64,000 nucleotides of DNA from Oscillospiraceae bacterium. Its GTDB lineage: Bacteria > Bacillota > Clostridia > Oscillospirales > CAG-272. A model generated the notes under the pieces. That model did no database searches. It worked only from the letters and a program-made list of their open reading frames with translations, and had not been told where the DNA came from. Position numbers and translations under genes: made by a program. Positions 1 through 8,915 of the stretch are shown here, in pieces. Where the stretch lies: contig SVST01000010.1 of NCBI GenBank assembly GCA_015064155.1, positions 1 to 64,000 of the forward strand, written 5' to 3'. Position 1 is the first letter of the stretch, and every line of letters begins with the position of its first letter.

Positions 1-111
1 ACGCAGGAACAGTTGGACGCTGTTGTTTCTCTGATCAACAATCGTCCTCGTAAATGTCTTGGTTTTTTGTCTCCCAATGATTTTTTGAAAAAAGTGTTGC
101 ACTTGGCTTGA
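1..111 (+). CDS. IS30-family transposase, C-terminal tail (partial)
   Basis: Frame 1 is open from the window edge to TGA at 109-111 and gives 36 residues ending FLKKVLHLA. The stretch LINNRPRKCLGFLSPNDF matches the conserved end of IS30-type transposases, which is the last part of the DDE domain. Only the tail is inside the window, so it cannot be judged whether the element is intact. The catalytic residues lie outside the window. Confidence 0.75.
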   Translation, partial: TQEQLDAVVSLINNRPRKCLGFLSPNDFLKKVLHLA

Positions 112-190
112 CAATCTGACGAGGCTTATTACCACCTGACAGTACACCTGAACGGTGTAACACACTATACCTTGCAAGGCAAGGCGTGTG

Positions 191-226
191 AAAAGGAGTA
201 CGGACAAAAATATCCGTACTCCTTTT
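191..226. terminator. 14-bp perfect hairpin after the transposase
   Basis: Arms AAAAGGAGTACGGA (191-204) and its exact complement (213-226) enclose an 8-nt loop. The right arm ends in TTTT followed by GTTG. It may terminate the transposase transcript or be an end structure of the element. Confidence 0.5.
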
Positions 227-227
227 G

Positions 228-308
228 TTGTAGGGCGGGGGGTTATCTCCCGCCGCTTTATTGGATTTTCACTCTTCGTAACGGCGGCAGCAAGCCACCG
301 CCCTACAA
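228..308. repeat. MITE-like 81-bp element with 11-bp terminal inverted repeats
   Basis: TTGTAGGGCGG (228-238) and CCGCCCTACAA (298-308) are perfect terminal inverted repeats. The interior holds GC-rich GGGCGGGGGG/CCCGCCGC stretches and no plausible gene. The design resembles dispersed non-coding repeats, but only one copy is in this window. Confidence 0.5.
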
Positions 309-405
309 GGTTGATATCTCGGCAGGTAAAAACTGCTTTATGGTATGTATCCCTTGGGGTGCCTTTTGTTTTGGTACGGACAATAGGTTTCGCAGAACCC
401 CACCT

Positions 406-457
406 CTATTTTCGGTTCCGCTTGCGAAACGGTGGCGTTTAGCCACCGAGAAAATAG
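406..457. repeat. Nested hairpin in the gene-free left flank
   Basis: CTATTTTC (406-413) pairs with GAAAATAG (450-457), and inside it GGTGGC (431-436) pairs with GCCACC (442-447). The rest of 112-559 holds no gene I can support: the ORFs at 172-477 and 188-442 run through these repeats and look spurious. Confidence 0.4.
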
Positions 458-559
458 AACCGCGCCGAAAAAGGTGAACACTTTCTCAAAAAACTGCAGA
501 CGGCGCGTGTGCAGCGTTCAAGTCCACGGCTGCAAATCACCAAAAAATCTCGTAAACTA

Positions 560-588
560 TTGTATAACTCTCTTGAATGTGTTATAAT
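560..588 (+). promoter_or_regulatory. Sigma-70/SigA-type promoter
   Basis: TTGTAT (560-565), 17-bp spacer, TATAAT (583-588). It lies 37 bp before the start codon of the TIM-barrel gene at 626, with AGGAG at 611-615. Confidence 0.75.
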
Positions 589-625
589 GATGCTACAAAT
601 CAGAAACGCAAGGAGAATATGACTT

Positions 626-1519
626 ATGATTCTTTCGTCGTCCAGTAACACTTTGGTCCGCAATTTCGGATATTTCGGTGCCATCGACATCATGAAAGAG
701 GCAGACTACGATGCCATCGATCTCTCGCTCTTTACCATGACCGAAGACGATAACGAATTTTGCACGGACGGTTATCGCGCCCGCATTGCCGAAATTCGCG
801 CCTATGCCGAACAGAAAGGGATTTTCTTTAACCAATCGCATACTCCTTTTCGGTTCAACTGGGCAAATCCCAACGAGGTTGAGGAACGTCTGATCCCCCG
901 CACGATCCGCGCGTTGGAGGTTTCTGCACTGGCAGGCTGTAAAATTGCCGTGGTACATCCCGTACATCACGAGGAGTATTTGGGGCACGAGGAAGAACGC
1001 TTTGAGGAGAACATGAAGTATTACCGCGGTCTTCTCCCCTACGCAAAAGAATACGGCATCAAAATCGCACTTGAAAATATGTTCCAGCGCGAGGTCAAAA
1101 GAAAGACTCTGGGGCATGATACCTGCTCCCAAGCATCGGAATTTATCCGCTACCTGGACACGCTTGACGACGAGCATTTCGTAGCCTGCCTGGATCTTGG
1201 ACATTGCGGTGTCGTGGGCTCCGAGGCGCAGGATCTCATCCGTGCATTGGGGCACGACCGTTTGCACGCTCTGCACGTCCACGACAACGACTACACCAAG
1301 GATCAGCATACCCTGCCGGGACTTGGAAAAATGAATTGGGAAGAGATCATGAAGGCTCTTGCCGAGATCGACTACGACGGTGAATTCACCTTTGAAGCCG
1401 ACCGTTTCTTCATGGGACTGCCCCCCGCACTCATGCCGAAAGCCGTTTCCCTGATGGTGGACATGGGTCGCTATCTGATCGGACGTTTTGAGGCGTATCA
1501 AAAAATCGGCCGCAAATAA
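626..1519 (+). CDS. Sugar phosphate isomerase/epimerase-like TIM barrel
   Basis: This is a 297-residue protein of the xylose isomerase-like TIM-barrel fold (AP_endonuc_2 type). The expected metal-ligand segments are present in order: IALENMF (about 145), CLDLGHCG (about 190), LHVHDND (about 215) and GEFTFEAD (about 250). Such proteins isomerise or epimerise free or phosphorylated sugars, or act on inositol derivatives; the exact substrate cannot be read from sequence. ATG 626 is chosen because AGGAG lies 10 bp upstream. It has its own promoter and is followed by a strong terminator, so it is monocistronic. A second member of this fold lies at 59473-60309. Confidence 0.8.
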   Translation: MILSSSSNTLVRNFGYFGAIDIMKEADYDAIDLSLFTMTEDDNEFCTDGYRARIAEIRAYAEQKGIFFNQSHTPFRFNWANPNEVEERLIPRTIRALEVSALAGCKIAVVHPVHHEEYLGHEEERFEENMKYYRGLLPYAKEYGIKIALENMFQREVKRKTLGHDTCSQASEFIRYLDTLDDEHFVACLDLGHCGVVGSEAQDLIRALGHDRLHALHVHDNDYTKDQHTLPGLGKMNWEEIMKALAEIDYDGEFTFEADRFFMGLPPALMPKAVSLMVDMGRYLIGRFEAYQKIGRK

Positions 1520-1530
1520 CAGAACAAAGG

Positions 1531-1563
1531 GCTCCCCGAATGCGCGCATTCGGGGAGTCCTTT
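1531..1563. terminator. Bidirectional intrinsic terminator
   Basis: A GC-rich hairpin, CTCCCCGAATG paired with CATTCGGGGAG, sits between two convergent genes. T-rich sequence follows on the plus strand. Confidence 0.75.
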
Positions 1564-1587
1564 ATACGGTTTTTCATTTTCATTTCA

Positions 1588-2979
1588 TCAAATAAACTTC
1601 CCTACCAAGGAGTAAACCAACAGCCCGAAAATGACGATCGGCAAAACGTAGGTCATATACACGCACAGCCACTTGGGGAATTTCAAGCCCTTGCCTGCGT
1701 TGATCTCCTTTTGGAAATTCTCCCGACCCCAGCCATAACGAGAGGTACAAAACAGCACGTATACCATACTTCCGATCGGCAACAAAAGGTTGGACACCAC
1801 AAAATCTTCAATATCCAAAAAGCCGCCGATCTTGGGAATCTTGATCTGCTCCCAAATGCTCTTGCTGAAGATCGCAGGCAGGCTGAGCACAAAGATCAAC
1901 CCCAGGTTGATCAGGCAAACCGTACGTCTGGAAAGCTTGGTCTTCTCCAGCCAAAAGGAGATGATATTCTCAAATACGGCAATCACGGTGGAATATGCCG
2001 CAAAAATCATAAAGAGGAAAAAGAGCGTGCCGACGATACGTCCCGTCACCGGTCCCATGTGGTTAAAAATGCTCGACAGCGTGGTGAATAGGAAGGAGGG
2101 GTCAACCGTGGAGGCGTTTACGTTCACACCGCCCGTAAAGGTAAAGCAAGCCGGGAAAATGATAAAGCCCGATGCAATCGCAATAAAGGTGTCAAGCGCG
2201 GTGATGGTAACCGCCTCGCCAAGTAAGGAACGCTCCTTGGAAATATAGCTTCCGAAAATCGCAATCGAACCGATGCCAACGCTCAGTGTGAAGAATGCCT
2301 GTCCCATGGCTGCGGTGATCACCGTACCGACATTGGTATTCTTCATTCCCTCTGCCGACGGGATCAGATAGAACTTCAAGCCCCTTCCCGCGCCCGAAAG
2401 CGTACAACAGTAAGCCGCAAGCCCGATGATCAGAACCAACAGCGCGATCATCATATACTTCGTAATACGTTCAACACCCTTTTGAAGTCCCAGTGAACAG
2501 ATCAAAAGACAAAGAGCAATCGTTGCCAAGGTAGAGCCGAGAATCAGCCACGTGTTCCCCACCGTTCCGCCAAAATGCGCACCCAGAGCCGAAACATCGG
2601 TACCAACCGAAAAAATATCGCCCGAGAGGTATTTTCCGAAATAGATCAGCATCCAACCGGCGATGGTGGTATAGCACATCATCAAAAGGTAGTTTCCGCC
2701 AATCCCGAGATACTGCATCAGGTGCCACTTCTGTCCGGGCTTTTCAAGCTGTTGAAAGGAGGACGCGATACTGCGCTGGCTGGCGCGTCCGACCGACAGC
2801 TCGGCACACATGACGGGAATTCCCAAAAGAAGTAAAAACCCTAAGTAGATCAGCACGAAAAGCGCACCGCCATAAGCCCCCGTAATAATCGGGAAGCGGT
2901 ACACGTTTCCAAGGCCGATCGCGCATCCGGCAGAAATCAAGATAAATCCCAAGCGGGACGAAAATTTTTCTCTTTCCAT
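1588..2979 (-). CDS. Neurotransmitter:sodium symporter (NSS/SNF) family transporter
   Basis: A polytopic membrane protein of 463 residues with about eleven to twelve hydrophobic segments. The N-terminus carries the NSS signature SAGCAIGLGNVYRFP in TM1, the unwound region that binds Na+ and substrate in LeuT-like proteins. Bacterial members take up amino acids with Na+. The ORF track starts at 3054, but ATG 2979 (MEREKFSSR) has GGAG about 9 bp upstream and lies just downstream of a consensus promoter, while the longer start would lie upstream of the transcription start. The gene is convergent with the TIM-barrel gene and is probably monocistronic. Substrate is unknown. Confidence 0.88.
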   Translation of the reverse strand: MEREKFSSRLGFILISAGCAIGLGNVYRFPIITGAYGGALFVLIYLGFLLLLGIPVMCAELSVGRASQRSIASSFQQLEKPGQKWHLMQYLGIGGNYLLMMCYTTIAGWMLIYFGKYLSGDIFSVGTDVSALGAHFGGTVGNTWLILGSTLATIALCLLICSLGLQKGVERITKYMMIALLVLIIGLAAYCCTLSGAGRGLKFYLIPSAEGMKNTNVGTVITAAMGQAFFTLSVGIGSIAIFGSYISKERSLLGEAVTITALDTFIAIASGFIIFPACFTFTGGVNVNASTVDPSFLFTTLSSIFNHMGPVTGRIVGTLFFLFMIFAAYSTVIAVFENIISFWLEKTKLSRRTVCLINLGLIFVLSLPAIFSKSIWEQIKIPKIGGFLDIEDFVVSNLLLPIGSMVYVLFCTSRYGWGRENFQKEINAGKGLKFPKWLCVYMTYVLPIVIFGLLVYSLVGKFI

Positions 2980-3019
2980 CACAAAGCTCCAATCGATACG
3001 TTCGCCAAAAGTAACATAC

Positions 3020-3048
3020 ATTATAGCAAACCTTTGCCTCCTTGTCAA
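3020..3048 (-). promoter_or_regulatory. Consensus SigA promoter for the NSS transporter
   Basis: On the minus strand TTGACA (3048-3043), 17-bp spacer, TATAAT (3025-3020). Both boxes are perfect. Transcription would start near 3013, which excludes the longer ORF start at 3054. Confidence 0.85.
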
Positions 3049-3140
3049 GAGCAAGAAAGAGGCGTTTGCTTGAAAAGCGCAAAAAAACAGCCGCGTTTTG
3101 TAAGATATCCCGTGTCTGCGCCCGAAAAAGAGAAATTTAC

Positions 3141-3169
3141 TTGCAAAATGAGGGCTTCTGTGTTATAAT
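3141..3169 (+). promoter_or_regulatory. SigA promoter for the MFS/DMT operon
   Basis: TTGCAA (3141-3146), 17-bp spacer, TATAAT (3164-3169). It lies 40 bp before ATG 3210. Confidence 0.8.
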
Positions 3170-3209
3170 GACCGAAGCATATCAAAATCGTTTGTTAAAG
3201 GAGCTGTCC

Positions 3210-4454
3210 ATGTCATCCTCTTACACCCGTTTAAAAGCGGCTTGCTACACCACCAATCTTTCCATGTCGGTGGTTGGCAATCTCTCGCCCTTATTGTTCG
3301 TTACCTTTCACAAGCTGTACGGCATCTCCTATTCGCTGCTTGGACTGTTGGTCTTGGTCAACTTTTTCACCCAGTTGACCGTTGACCTCTTATTTTCCTT
3401 TTTTTCACACAAATTCAATATTCCCCTTGCGGTGCGAATCAACCCGATTCTGACCGTGATCGGTCTTTTGATCTACGCGCTGTTCCCCTTTTTCTTCGCC
3501 GATCACGTCTACGTCGGTCTGATCCTCGGCACTGTGATCTTCGCCTGCTCCGGAGGGCTTTCCGAGGTGCTGATCAGTCCCGTGATCGCGGCGATTCCCA
3601 GCGAAAATCCCGAGGGAGAAATGAGCAAGCTGCATTCGATCTACGCATGGGGTGTAGTGGGTGTCATCGCAATATCCAGCCTGTTTTTGCTGGGATTCGG
3701 GAATGACAACTGGCAATATCTCGCCTTGCTTTTTGCCCTGATTCCGCTGATTTCGGCAATTCTTTTTTCCCGTGTAAGCATTCCCGAAATGGAAACGCCG
3801 CAAAAGACGGCAAACGTCTTTCATCTCTTCCGCAGCCCCGGGCTTTGGCTCTGCTTTTTCGCCATGTTCATGGGCGGTGCTACCGAATGCACGATGGCAC
3901 AGTGGTGCTCGGGATACGTTGAAGAGGCACTGGGAATCCCCAAAATCGTGGGGGACCTTTGCGGTGTTGCGCTGTTTTCGGTCATGCTTGGTCTGGGACG
4001 CTCCTTATTCGCAAAACGGGGAAAAAACGTGGAACGCGTCCTCTTTTTGGGGGCGTGCGGTGCGGTCCTCTGCTATTTGACCGCGGCGGTATCCAATCTT
4101 CCCGCGCTCGGCTTGATCGCGTGCGGCATGACCGGACTTTGCGCCTCGATGCTTTGGCCCGGCTGCTTGTTGGTGGCGTCCACCCGATTCCCCGCAGGCG
4201 GTGTCTTCGTGTTTGCCATGATGGCGGCGGGCGGTGACATGGGCGCGGCACTGATCCCGCAGCTGGTGGGAAGCGTAACCGATGCGGTTTCGAAAAATCC
4301 CTCGCTGGTTTCGTTTGCCGAAAAGCTTTCGCTTGCCCCCGATCAGCTGGGGCTGAAGATCGGTATGCTACTCGGCATGCTTTGCCCGTTGATCGGTGCA
4401 TTCCTCTATCTGCGCCTTTGGAAAACGAAAAAAGATCCCTCCGACGAGGTATAA
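3210..4454 (+). CDS. Major facilitator superfamily transporter
   Basis: A protein of 414 residues with about twelve hydrophobic helices in two halves, the layout of MFS transporters. The middle carries the charged linker EMETPQK expected between helices 6 and 7. ATG 3210 (MSSSYTRLKAA) is preferred over the ORF start at 3042, because AAAGGAG lies about 8 bp upstream and the -10 box at 3164-3169 would fall inside the longer version. It is followed after 12 bp by a DMT transporter with an almost identical ribosome binding site, so the two are co-transcribed. Substrate cannot be predicted. Confidence 0.82.
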   Translation: MSSSYTRLKAACYTTNLSMSVVGNLSPLLFVTFHKLYGISYSLLGLLVLVNFFTQLTVDLLFSFFSHKFNIPLAVRINPILTVIGLLIYALFPFFFADHVYVGLILGTVIFACSGGLSEVLISPVIAAIPSENPEGEMSKLHSIYAWGVVGVIAISSLFLLGFGNDNWQYLALLFALIPLISAILFSRVSIPEMETPQKTANVFHLFRSPGLWLCFFAMFMGGATECTMAQWCSGYVEEALGIPKIVGDLCGVALFSVMLGLGRSLFAKRGKNVERVLFLGACGAVLCYLTAAVSNLPALGLIACGMTGLCASMLWPGCLLVASTRFPAGGVFVFAMMAAGGDMGAALIPQLVGSVTDAVSKNPSLVSFAEKLSLAPDQLGLKIGMLLGMLCPLIGAFLYLRLWKTKKDPSDEV

Positions 4455-4466
4455 AAAGGAGCTGTT

Positions 4467-5399
4467 ATGAAACTGAATCGAAATCTCAAGGGCAGTTTGT
4501 TGCTCTGCCTTGCCGCATTGATCTGGGGCTTGGCATTCGTGGCACAAACGGGAGCTGCCGATAAAATTCCGCCCTTTGCCCTGAACGCGTCCCGATCGAT
4601 CGTCACGTTCTTCTTCCTTTGGCTGTTTTTAATGTTGCGCCGCCTTTGGAAGGGGACTCCGATCCTTCCCAAAAAAGAAAAACGACTTCGCAGCTGGCTG
4701 CTCCCCGGTATTCTGTGCGGCTTTCTTTTGTCGGTCAGCGTCAATCTGCAGCAGTTTGGCATCGTAGCCTATCCCGATGGCGTTGCCGCGGAAGCGCGTG
4801 CGGGGTTTCTGACCGCCCTGTACGTCATTTTGGTTCCGATCTTCGGAATTTTCCTTGGCAAAAGGTTGAGTGTTCCATTGGTCGGTGCCGTTTTGGTGGC
4901 AGTTGTGGGAATCTACCTGCTCTGCCTCTCTGGCGGCATTTCGGGCATCTATTCGGGGGACGTTCTGATGCTTCTGTGCGCATCAAGCTTTGCCTTACAT
5001 ATTTTGTCGGTTGACCGCTTCGGCTCAGACGTGGACGGAATTTTGCTCTCCATGACCCAATTCGCGGTGTGCGGTATGCTCTCCCTCGTTCTGTCACTGA
5101 TTTTGGAAAAGACCAACCTCTCCGCAATCCTGTCCGCTACTCCGGAAATTCTATTCTTGGGAATCTTCTCGGGCGGAATCGCCTACACGCTGCAAATCGT
5201 AGGTCAAAAATATGCCGAGCCGACGGTTGCCTCTCTCACGATGAGCTTGGAAAGCGTCTTTGCAACGCTCGGCGGCTGGTTGATTTCGGGCAACACGCTT
5301 TCGATTCGCGAATGGTTCGGTTGCGCCTTGGTTTTCGCCGCCATCGTTTTGGCACAGATTCCGACTCCGAAACGGAAAATCACAACCGAAAAACGATAA
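4467..5399 (+). CDS. EamA/DMT-family transporter
   Basis: A 310-residue protein with about ten hydrophobic helices and two EamA repeats. The first begins LCLAALIWGLAFVAQ near residue 10, and the second starts near residue 160. The C-terminal half has the usual YAEPTVASLTMSLESVFATL helix. DMT proteins export or import small metabolites such as amino acids and nucleotide precursors. AAAAGGAG lies 8 bp before ATG, and the gene is 12 bp downstream of the MFS gene. The C-terminus is basic (PKRKITTEKR), as in related proteins. Confidence 0.85.
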   Translation: MKLNRNLKGSLLLCLAALIWGLAFVAQTGAADKIPPFALNASRSIVTFFFLWLFLMLRRLWKGTPILPKKEKRLRSWLLPGILCGFLLSVSVNLQQFGIVAYPDGVAAEARAGFLTALYVILVPIFGIFLGKRLSVPLVGAVLVAVVGIYLLCLSGGISGIYSGDVLMLLCASSFALHILSVDRFGSDVDGILLSMTQFAVCGMLSLVLSLILEKTNLSAILSATPEILFLGIFSGGIAYTLQIVGQKYAEPTVASLTMSLESVFATLGGWLISGNTLSIREWFGCALVFAAIVLAQIPTPKRKITTEKR

Positions 5400-5435
5400 A
5401 AGATCGGCTTTTCTGCTGTTTTTTTGCAAACGTGG

Positions 5436-5464
5436 TTGCTTTTTCGGGCACTCTATGATATAAT
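5436..5464 (+). promoter_or_regulatory. SigA promoter for the GT2-rmlD-ABC operon
   Basis: TTGCTT (5436-5441), 17-bp spacer, TATAAT (5459-5464). It lies 49 bp upstream of the glycosyltransferase start. Confidence 0.7.
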
Positions 5465-5512
5465 GTACTTAATTATACGAAATGCAACGACAAAAGAGAG
5501 GATTTTTTTGGT

Positions 5513-6475
5513 ATGGCACAAAAGACCGTTGCGGTGCTTCTTGCCGTTTGGGAGCCGCGTGAGGATTGGCTGATTGAGCTTTTGGACTCGCTCAACGGGC
5601 AAACCTATCCCCATATCCGTCTGTACGTGCGCGACGACGCATCCCCCACCTACCCTCTGTCGCGCTTGCAGGAGCTTTTGGCGGCTCATATCACAAAATT
5701 CCCCTATACCCTGCATCAAAATGAGCAAAACCTCGGCTCGAACCAAACCTTTGCCGCGTTGGTATGCGATTGCAACGACGAGCGTTACGTAGCCTTCTGC
5801 GATCAGGACGACGTGTGGCTTCCCGAAAAGATTGCCAATACGGTACGCTTGCTGGAAGAAAGTCGGCTCTCTCCCGTCGCGGTTTGCGCCAACGTATCGG
5901 TGATGGACGGGGAGGGCAAGGAAATCGCCCCCACGATGGAGGCGCACCGCCGCCGACACACCTTTTTACGGGGCAACGGTCTGGCATCGGGATTGATCTA
6001 TCGCAATTTTGTGATGGGCTGTACCATGATGATGGAGCGTAAGCGCGCACGCTCGTATCTCCCGTTCCCGAACGAGCTGGTACACGACCACTATCTGGCA
6101 TACCGCGCAGCCCTTGACGGTGCCATCGATTATTTGGACGAGCCGCAAATGCGATACCGCGTATACGGCGGCAACCAGACCGGTGTGATGACGGGTGTGC
6201 GTACCAAGCAGGACTATTTTGACCGTCGCATTGCCGTTTTTGATGCCCGATTGCGTTGCCTGAAGCAATATGCCGATTCGGAAGAGCTGCAAAAGGCGCA
6301 GATATGGACCGACGCCCGCAAAAAGAATTTTTCCCGCGAGCGCGGCGGCTTTCGCGCCCTTTGGAAAACGCGAAACGTCAACCGCGTCACCTCGCTCTTT
6401 GAGCTGTTTGCATTGCGCTTCCCCACCCCACTGTTCCGTTTTGCCGTGCGTCTGATCCAAAAAGGCGCACTTTAA
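5513..6475 (+). CDS. Family 2 glycosyltransferase (rhamnosyltransferase-like)
   Basis: A 320-residue GT-A fold enzyme. VLLAVWEPREDWLIELLDSL begins the nucleotide-binding half, YVRDDASP gives the first acidic pair, and FCDQDDVWLPEKI (about 95-107) is the metal-binding D-x-D region in the form common in rhamnan and O-antigen GT2 enzymes. VHDHYLAY near residue 190 fits the catalytic base region. Being cytoplasmic and upstream of rmlD and a polysaccharide ABC exporter, it probably adds a sugar, plausibly L-rhamnose, to a lipid-linked wall polysaccharide. AGAGAGGA lies 10 bp upstream of ATG. Confidence 0.85.
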   Translation: MAQKTVAVLLAVWEPREDWLIELLDSLNGQTYPHIRLYVRDDASPTYPLSRLQELLAAHITKFPYTLHQNEQNLGSNQTFAALVCDCNDERYVAFCDQDDVWLPEKIANTVRLLEESRLSPVAVCANVSVMDGEGKEIAPTMEAHRRRHTFLRGNGLASGLIYRNFVMGCTMMMERKRARSYLPFPNELVHDHYLAYRAALDGAIDYLDEPQMRYRVYGGNQTGVMTGVRTKQDYFDRRIAVFDARLRCLKQYADSEELQKAQIWTDARKKNFSRERGGFRALWKTRNVNRVTSLFELFALRFPTPLFRFAVRLIQKGAL

Positions 6476-6506
6476 CTGTGACGATACGAAAGGATTTTAG
6501 CTTATT

Positions 6507-7367
6507 ATGAAAATTTTGGTTACCGGAGTCAAGGGTCAGCTGGGCTACGATCTGTGCAGAGTCCTTGCCGATCGCAAGATCGACCACTTAGGGGTTGACA
6601 TCGATGACTTTGACATCACCGACCGAAAGGCTTCGGTCAAGTTTATCACCGGTTACCGCCCCGATGCGATCATCCATTGCTCGGCATTCACGGCGGTAGA
6701 CAAAGCCGAGGACGAGGTTGATCTGTGCACGCGCGTCAATGCCGAGGGTCCTGCCAATATCGCGGCGGCGGCATCCGCAATCAATGCCAAGATGATGTAC
6801 ATCTCCACCGATTACGTCTTCCCCGGCACGGGCGACGTTGCCTATCGACCCGAGGATCCCACGGGTCCCTTGTCGGTTTACGGAAAGACCAAGCTCTTGG
6901 GAGAAGAAGCGGTGCGTAAGGCTTCCGACCGTCATTTTATCGTGCGTATTTCGTGGGTGTTCGGCAAAAACGGAAACAATTTCGTCAAAACCATGCTGCG
7001 TCTTGCCGAAACCAAGACCGATTTGAACGTCGTATGTGACCAGATCGGCTCCCCTACCTACACCTATGACCTCTCCCTGTTGCTGTGCGACATGATCGTC
7101 ACCGACCGTTTCGGCACTTACCACGCAACCAACGAGGGGCTTTGCTCCTGGGCTGAGTTTGCCGAGGAAATCATGCGACTTGGCAAGAAAAGCACAAAAA
7201 TCCATCCCATCCCCTCCTCGCAGTATCCCACGCGTGCCGTTCGTCCGTTGAACTCGCGCATGGATAAGGAGAAGCTGACCCAAAACGGCTTTTGCCGTCT
7301 GCCCGATTGGAAAGACGCTCTTGCACGTTACATCAAAGAACTCGACGACAATAAATCGGAAGGCTGA
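6507..7367 (+). CDS. rmlD: dTDP-4-dehydrorhamnose reductase
   Basis: RmlD makes dTDP-L-rhamnose with NAD(P)H in the last step of the pathway. The 286-residue length is typical. The N-terminal Rossmann motif VTGVKGQLG, the YISTDYVFPG strand and the catalytic YGKTKLLGE segment (about 128-136) are clear. RISWVFGKNGNNFVKTML also fits the family. rmlA, rmlB and rmlC are not in the window and must lie elsewhere. Position between a GT2 enzyme and an ABC exporter supports use of rhamnose in a surface polysaccharide. Confidence 0.93.
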   Translation: MKILVTGVKGQLGYDLCRVLADRKIDHLGVDIDDFDITDRKASVKFITGYRPDAIIHCSAFTAVDKAEDEVDLCTRVNAEGPANIAAAASAINAKMMYISTDYVFPGTGDVAYRPEDPTGPLSVYGKTKLLGEEAVRKASDRHFIVRISWVFGKNGNNFVKTMLRLAETKTDLNVVCDQIGSPTYTYDLSLLLCDMIVTDRFGTYHATNEGLCSWAEFAEEIMRLGKKSTKIHPIPSSQYPTRAVRPLNSRMDKEKLTQNGFCRLPDWKDALARYIKELDDNKSEG

Positions 7368-7393
7368 TGCCCCGAAAAACCGAAAGGAGATTT

Positions 7394-8872
7394 ATGAAAA
7401 ACAGCACAATTCGCATTTGTGCGATTCTCATGGCGGTCTTTTTGTTGGTGGGCGCAATCTTCTATTTTGCCGCCGGTGACAGCCTCTATTTCACACCCTC
7501 CTCCTCAAAGCCCGTCAGCGGAAAGGGCAACGTGGGTGAGCTTTTGGAGGGAATGTCACTCAAGCAGTCCTTTACGTGCCAAACCGATACCTTGGAATCG
7601 GTCGGTCTTCTGCTCGCCACCATGGATCGCACGAACACCGACGTTTTGAAGATTGAACTGACCGATGAAGCCGGAACGCTTTTGTTTTCGGAGGAAGTCA
7701 ACACTGCCGATCCCTCCAGAGTGCAAAACAACGCACAACTGGTCATCACCCCGAGAGAATCGATTGAAAATGCCAAGGGAAAGACTTATACCCTGACGGT
7801 AACCAGCTTACACGGTGTCAGCGGAAATGCCGTCACCTTCTATTACGGAAACACCGTCAACGCAGGACGTGCCAACGTCGCCGTTGACGTGTCGGAAAAG
7901 GATGCGCTTTACGTCAACGGAAGCATCAAAACGGACGAGGCAAATCTCTTTTGCAGTCTTTGTCTTACCGTTGCGGGAAACAACCTGCATCTCTTCGGCT
8001 CGATTTACTGGTACGTTTACGCAGGCGCAGCACTTCTCTTCGGTCTGCTGCTCGTATACCTTGCCTATTGCCACCTGAAAGAAAAAAAGAACGCGATCCT
8101 TGAGATCCTGTATTCCTTCAAGCGGTACCGCTTCTTAACCAAGCAGCTGGTGGCGCGTGACTTCAAAACCAAATATAAGCGCTCGGTGCTGGGCGTTTTG
8201 TGGAGCTTTTTGAACCCCTTGCTCACCATGAGCATTCAGTACGTGGTCTTCTCCACCATCTTCAAGTCGGATATCCCCAATTTTTCGATCTACCTGCTCA
8301 GCGGTATTATCTGCTTCAACTTCTTTAACGAAGCCACCAATATGTGCTTGATGAGCATCGTCGGAAACGCGACCCTGATTAACAAGGTATACGTGCCGAA
8401 GTATATTTATCCGTTCTCGCGCACGCTTTCCTCGTCGATCAACCTCTTGCTGTCACTGGTGCCGCTTTTGATCATGCTCCTGATTACAAGAACCCCGATC
8501 ACCCTTGCCATTCTGTTGCTCCCGTTCGTTTTGCTGATGCTCTTTCTGTTCAGCTACGGTGTCGGGCTCATTCTGGCGGCACTGATGGTGTTTTTCCGCG
8601 ACACGCAATTCCTATGGGGCATCGTTTCCATGCTTTTGATGTATCTGACTCCCGTATTCTATCCGGAGTCCATCATCCCCGACCGCTTTATGAGCGTCTA
8701 CCGTTTGAACCCCATGTATCAGATTCTACGGTTTATCCGCAGCATCCTCGTAGACGGAAAATCCCCGGAGCCTATGTCGTATCTCTATTGCATCCTGCTC
8801 TGCGGCGTGCCTCTTTTGATTGGTATTTTGGTGTTCCGAAAGAGCCAGAATAAATTTATCTTCAATCTCTGA
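7394..8872 (+). CDS. Polysaccharide ABC exporter permease with N-terminal extracytoplasmic domain (Wzm/TagG type)
   Basis: The C-terminal 260 residues are an ABC-2 permease of the Wzm/TagG kind, starting LVARDFKTKYKRSVLGVLWSFLNP with about six membrane helices. Before this lies an unusual part: a membrane anchor at about 6-26, a soluble beta-rich region of about 165 residues, and a second helix at about 200-222. Usual Wzm/TagG proteins are about 260-280 residues; this one is 492. The outer domain may bind the polymer or a partner. ATG 7394 has AAAGGAG 6 bp upstream, so the track start at 7367 is not used. The ATPase follows 43 bp downstream. Confidence 0.85.
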   Translation: MKNSTIRICAILMAVFLLVGAIFYFAAGDSLYFTPSSSKPVSGKGNVGELLEGMSLKQSFTCQTDTLESVGLLLATMDRTNTDVLKIELTDEAGTLLFSEEVNTADPSRVQNNAQLVITPRESIENAKGKTYTLTVTSLHGVSGNAVTFYYGNTVNAGRANVAVDVSEKDALYVNGSIKTDEANLFCSLCLTVAGNNLHLFGSIYWYVYAGAALLFGLLLVYLAYCHLKEKKNAILEILYSFKRYRFLTKQLVARDFKTKYKRSVLGVLWSFLNPLLTMSIQYVVFSTIFKSDIPNFSIYLLSGIICFNFFNEATNMCLMSIVGNATLINKVYVPKYIYPFSRTLSSSINLLLSLVPLLIMLLITRTPITLAILLLPFVLLMLFLFSYGVGLILAALMVFFRDTQFLWGIVSMLLMYLTPVFYPESIIPDRFMSVYRLNPMYQILRFIRSILVDGKSPEPMSYLYCILLCGVPLLIGILVFRKSQNKFIFNL

Positions 8873-8915
8873 CCGACACGTTGCTTCCCCATTGAAGAAG
8901 AAAGGACTCGCCCCC

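Noticed and set aside
172-477. ORF of 101 aa, plus strand
   Set aside because: Runs through the hairpin and MITE-like repeat, unusual composition, no ribosome binding site.
593-1549. ORF of 318 aa, minus strand
   Set aside because: Lies opposite the clear TIM-barrel gene; it is a shadow frame and contains no recognisable motif.
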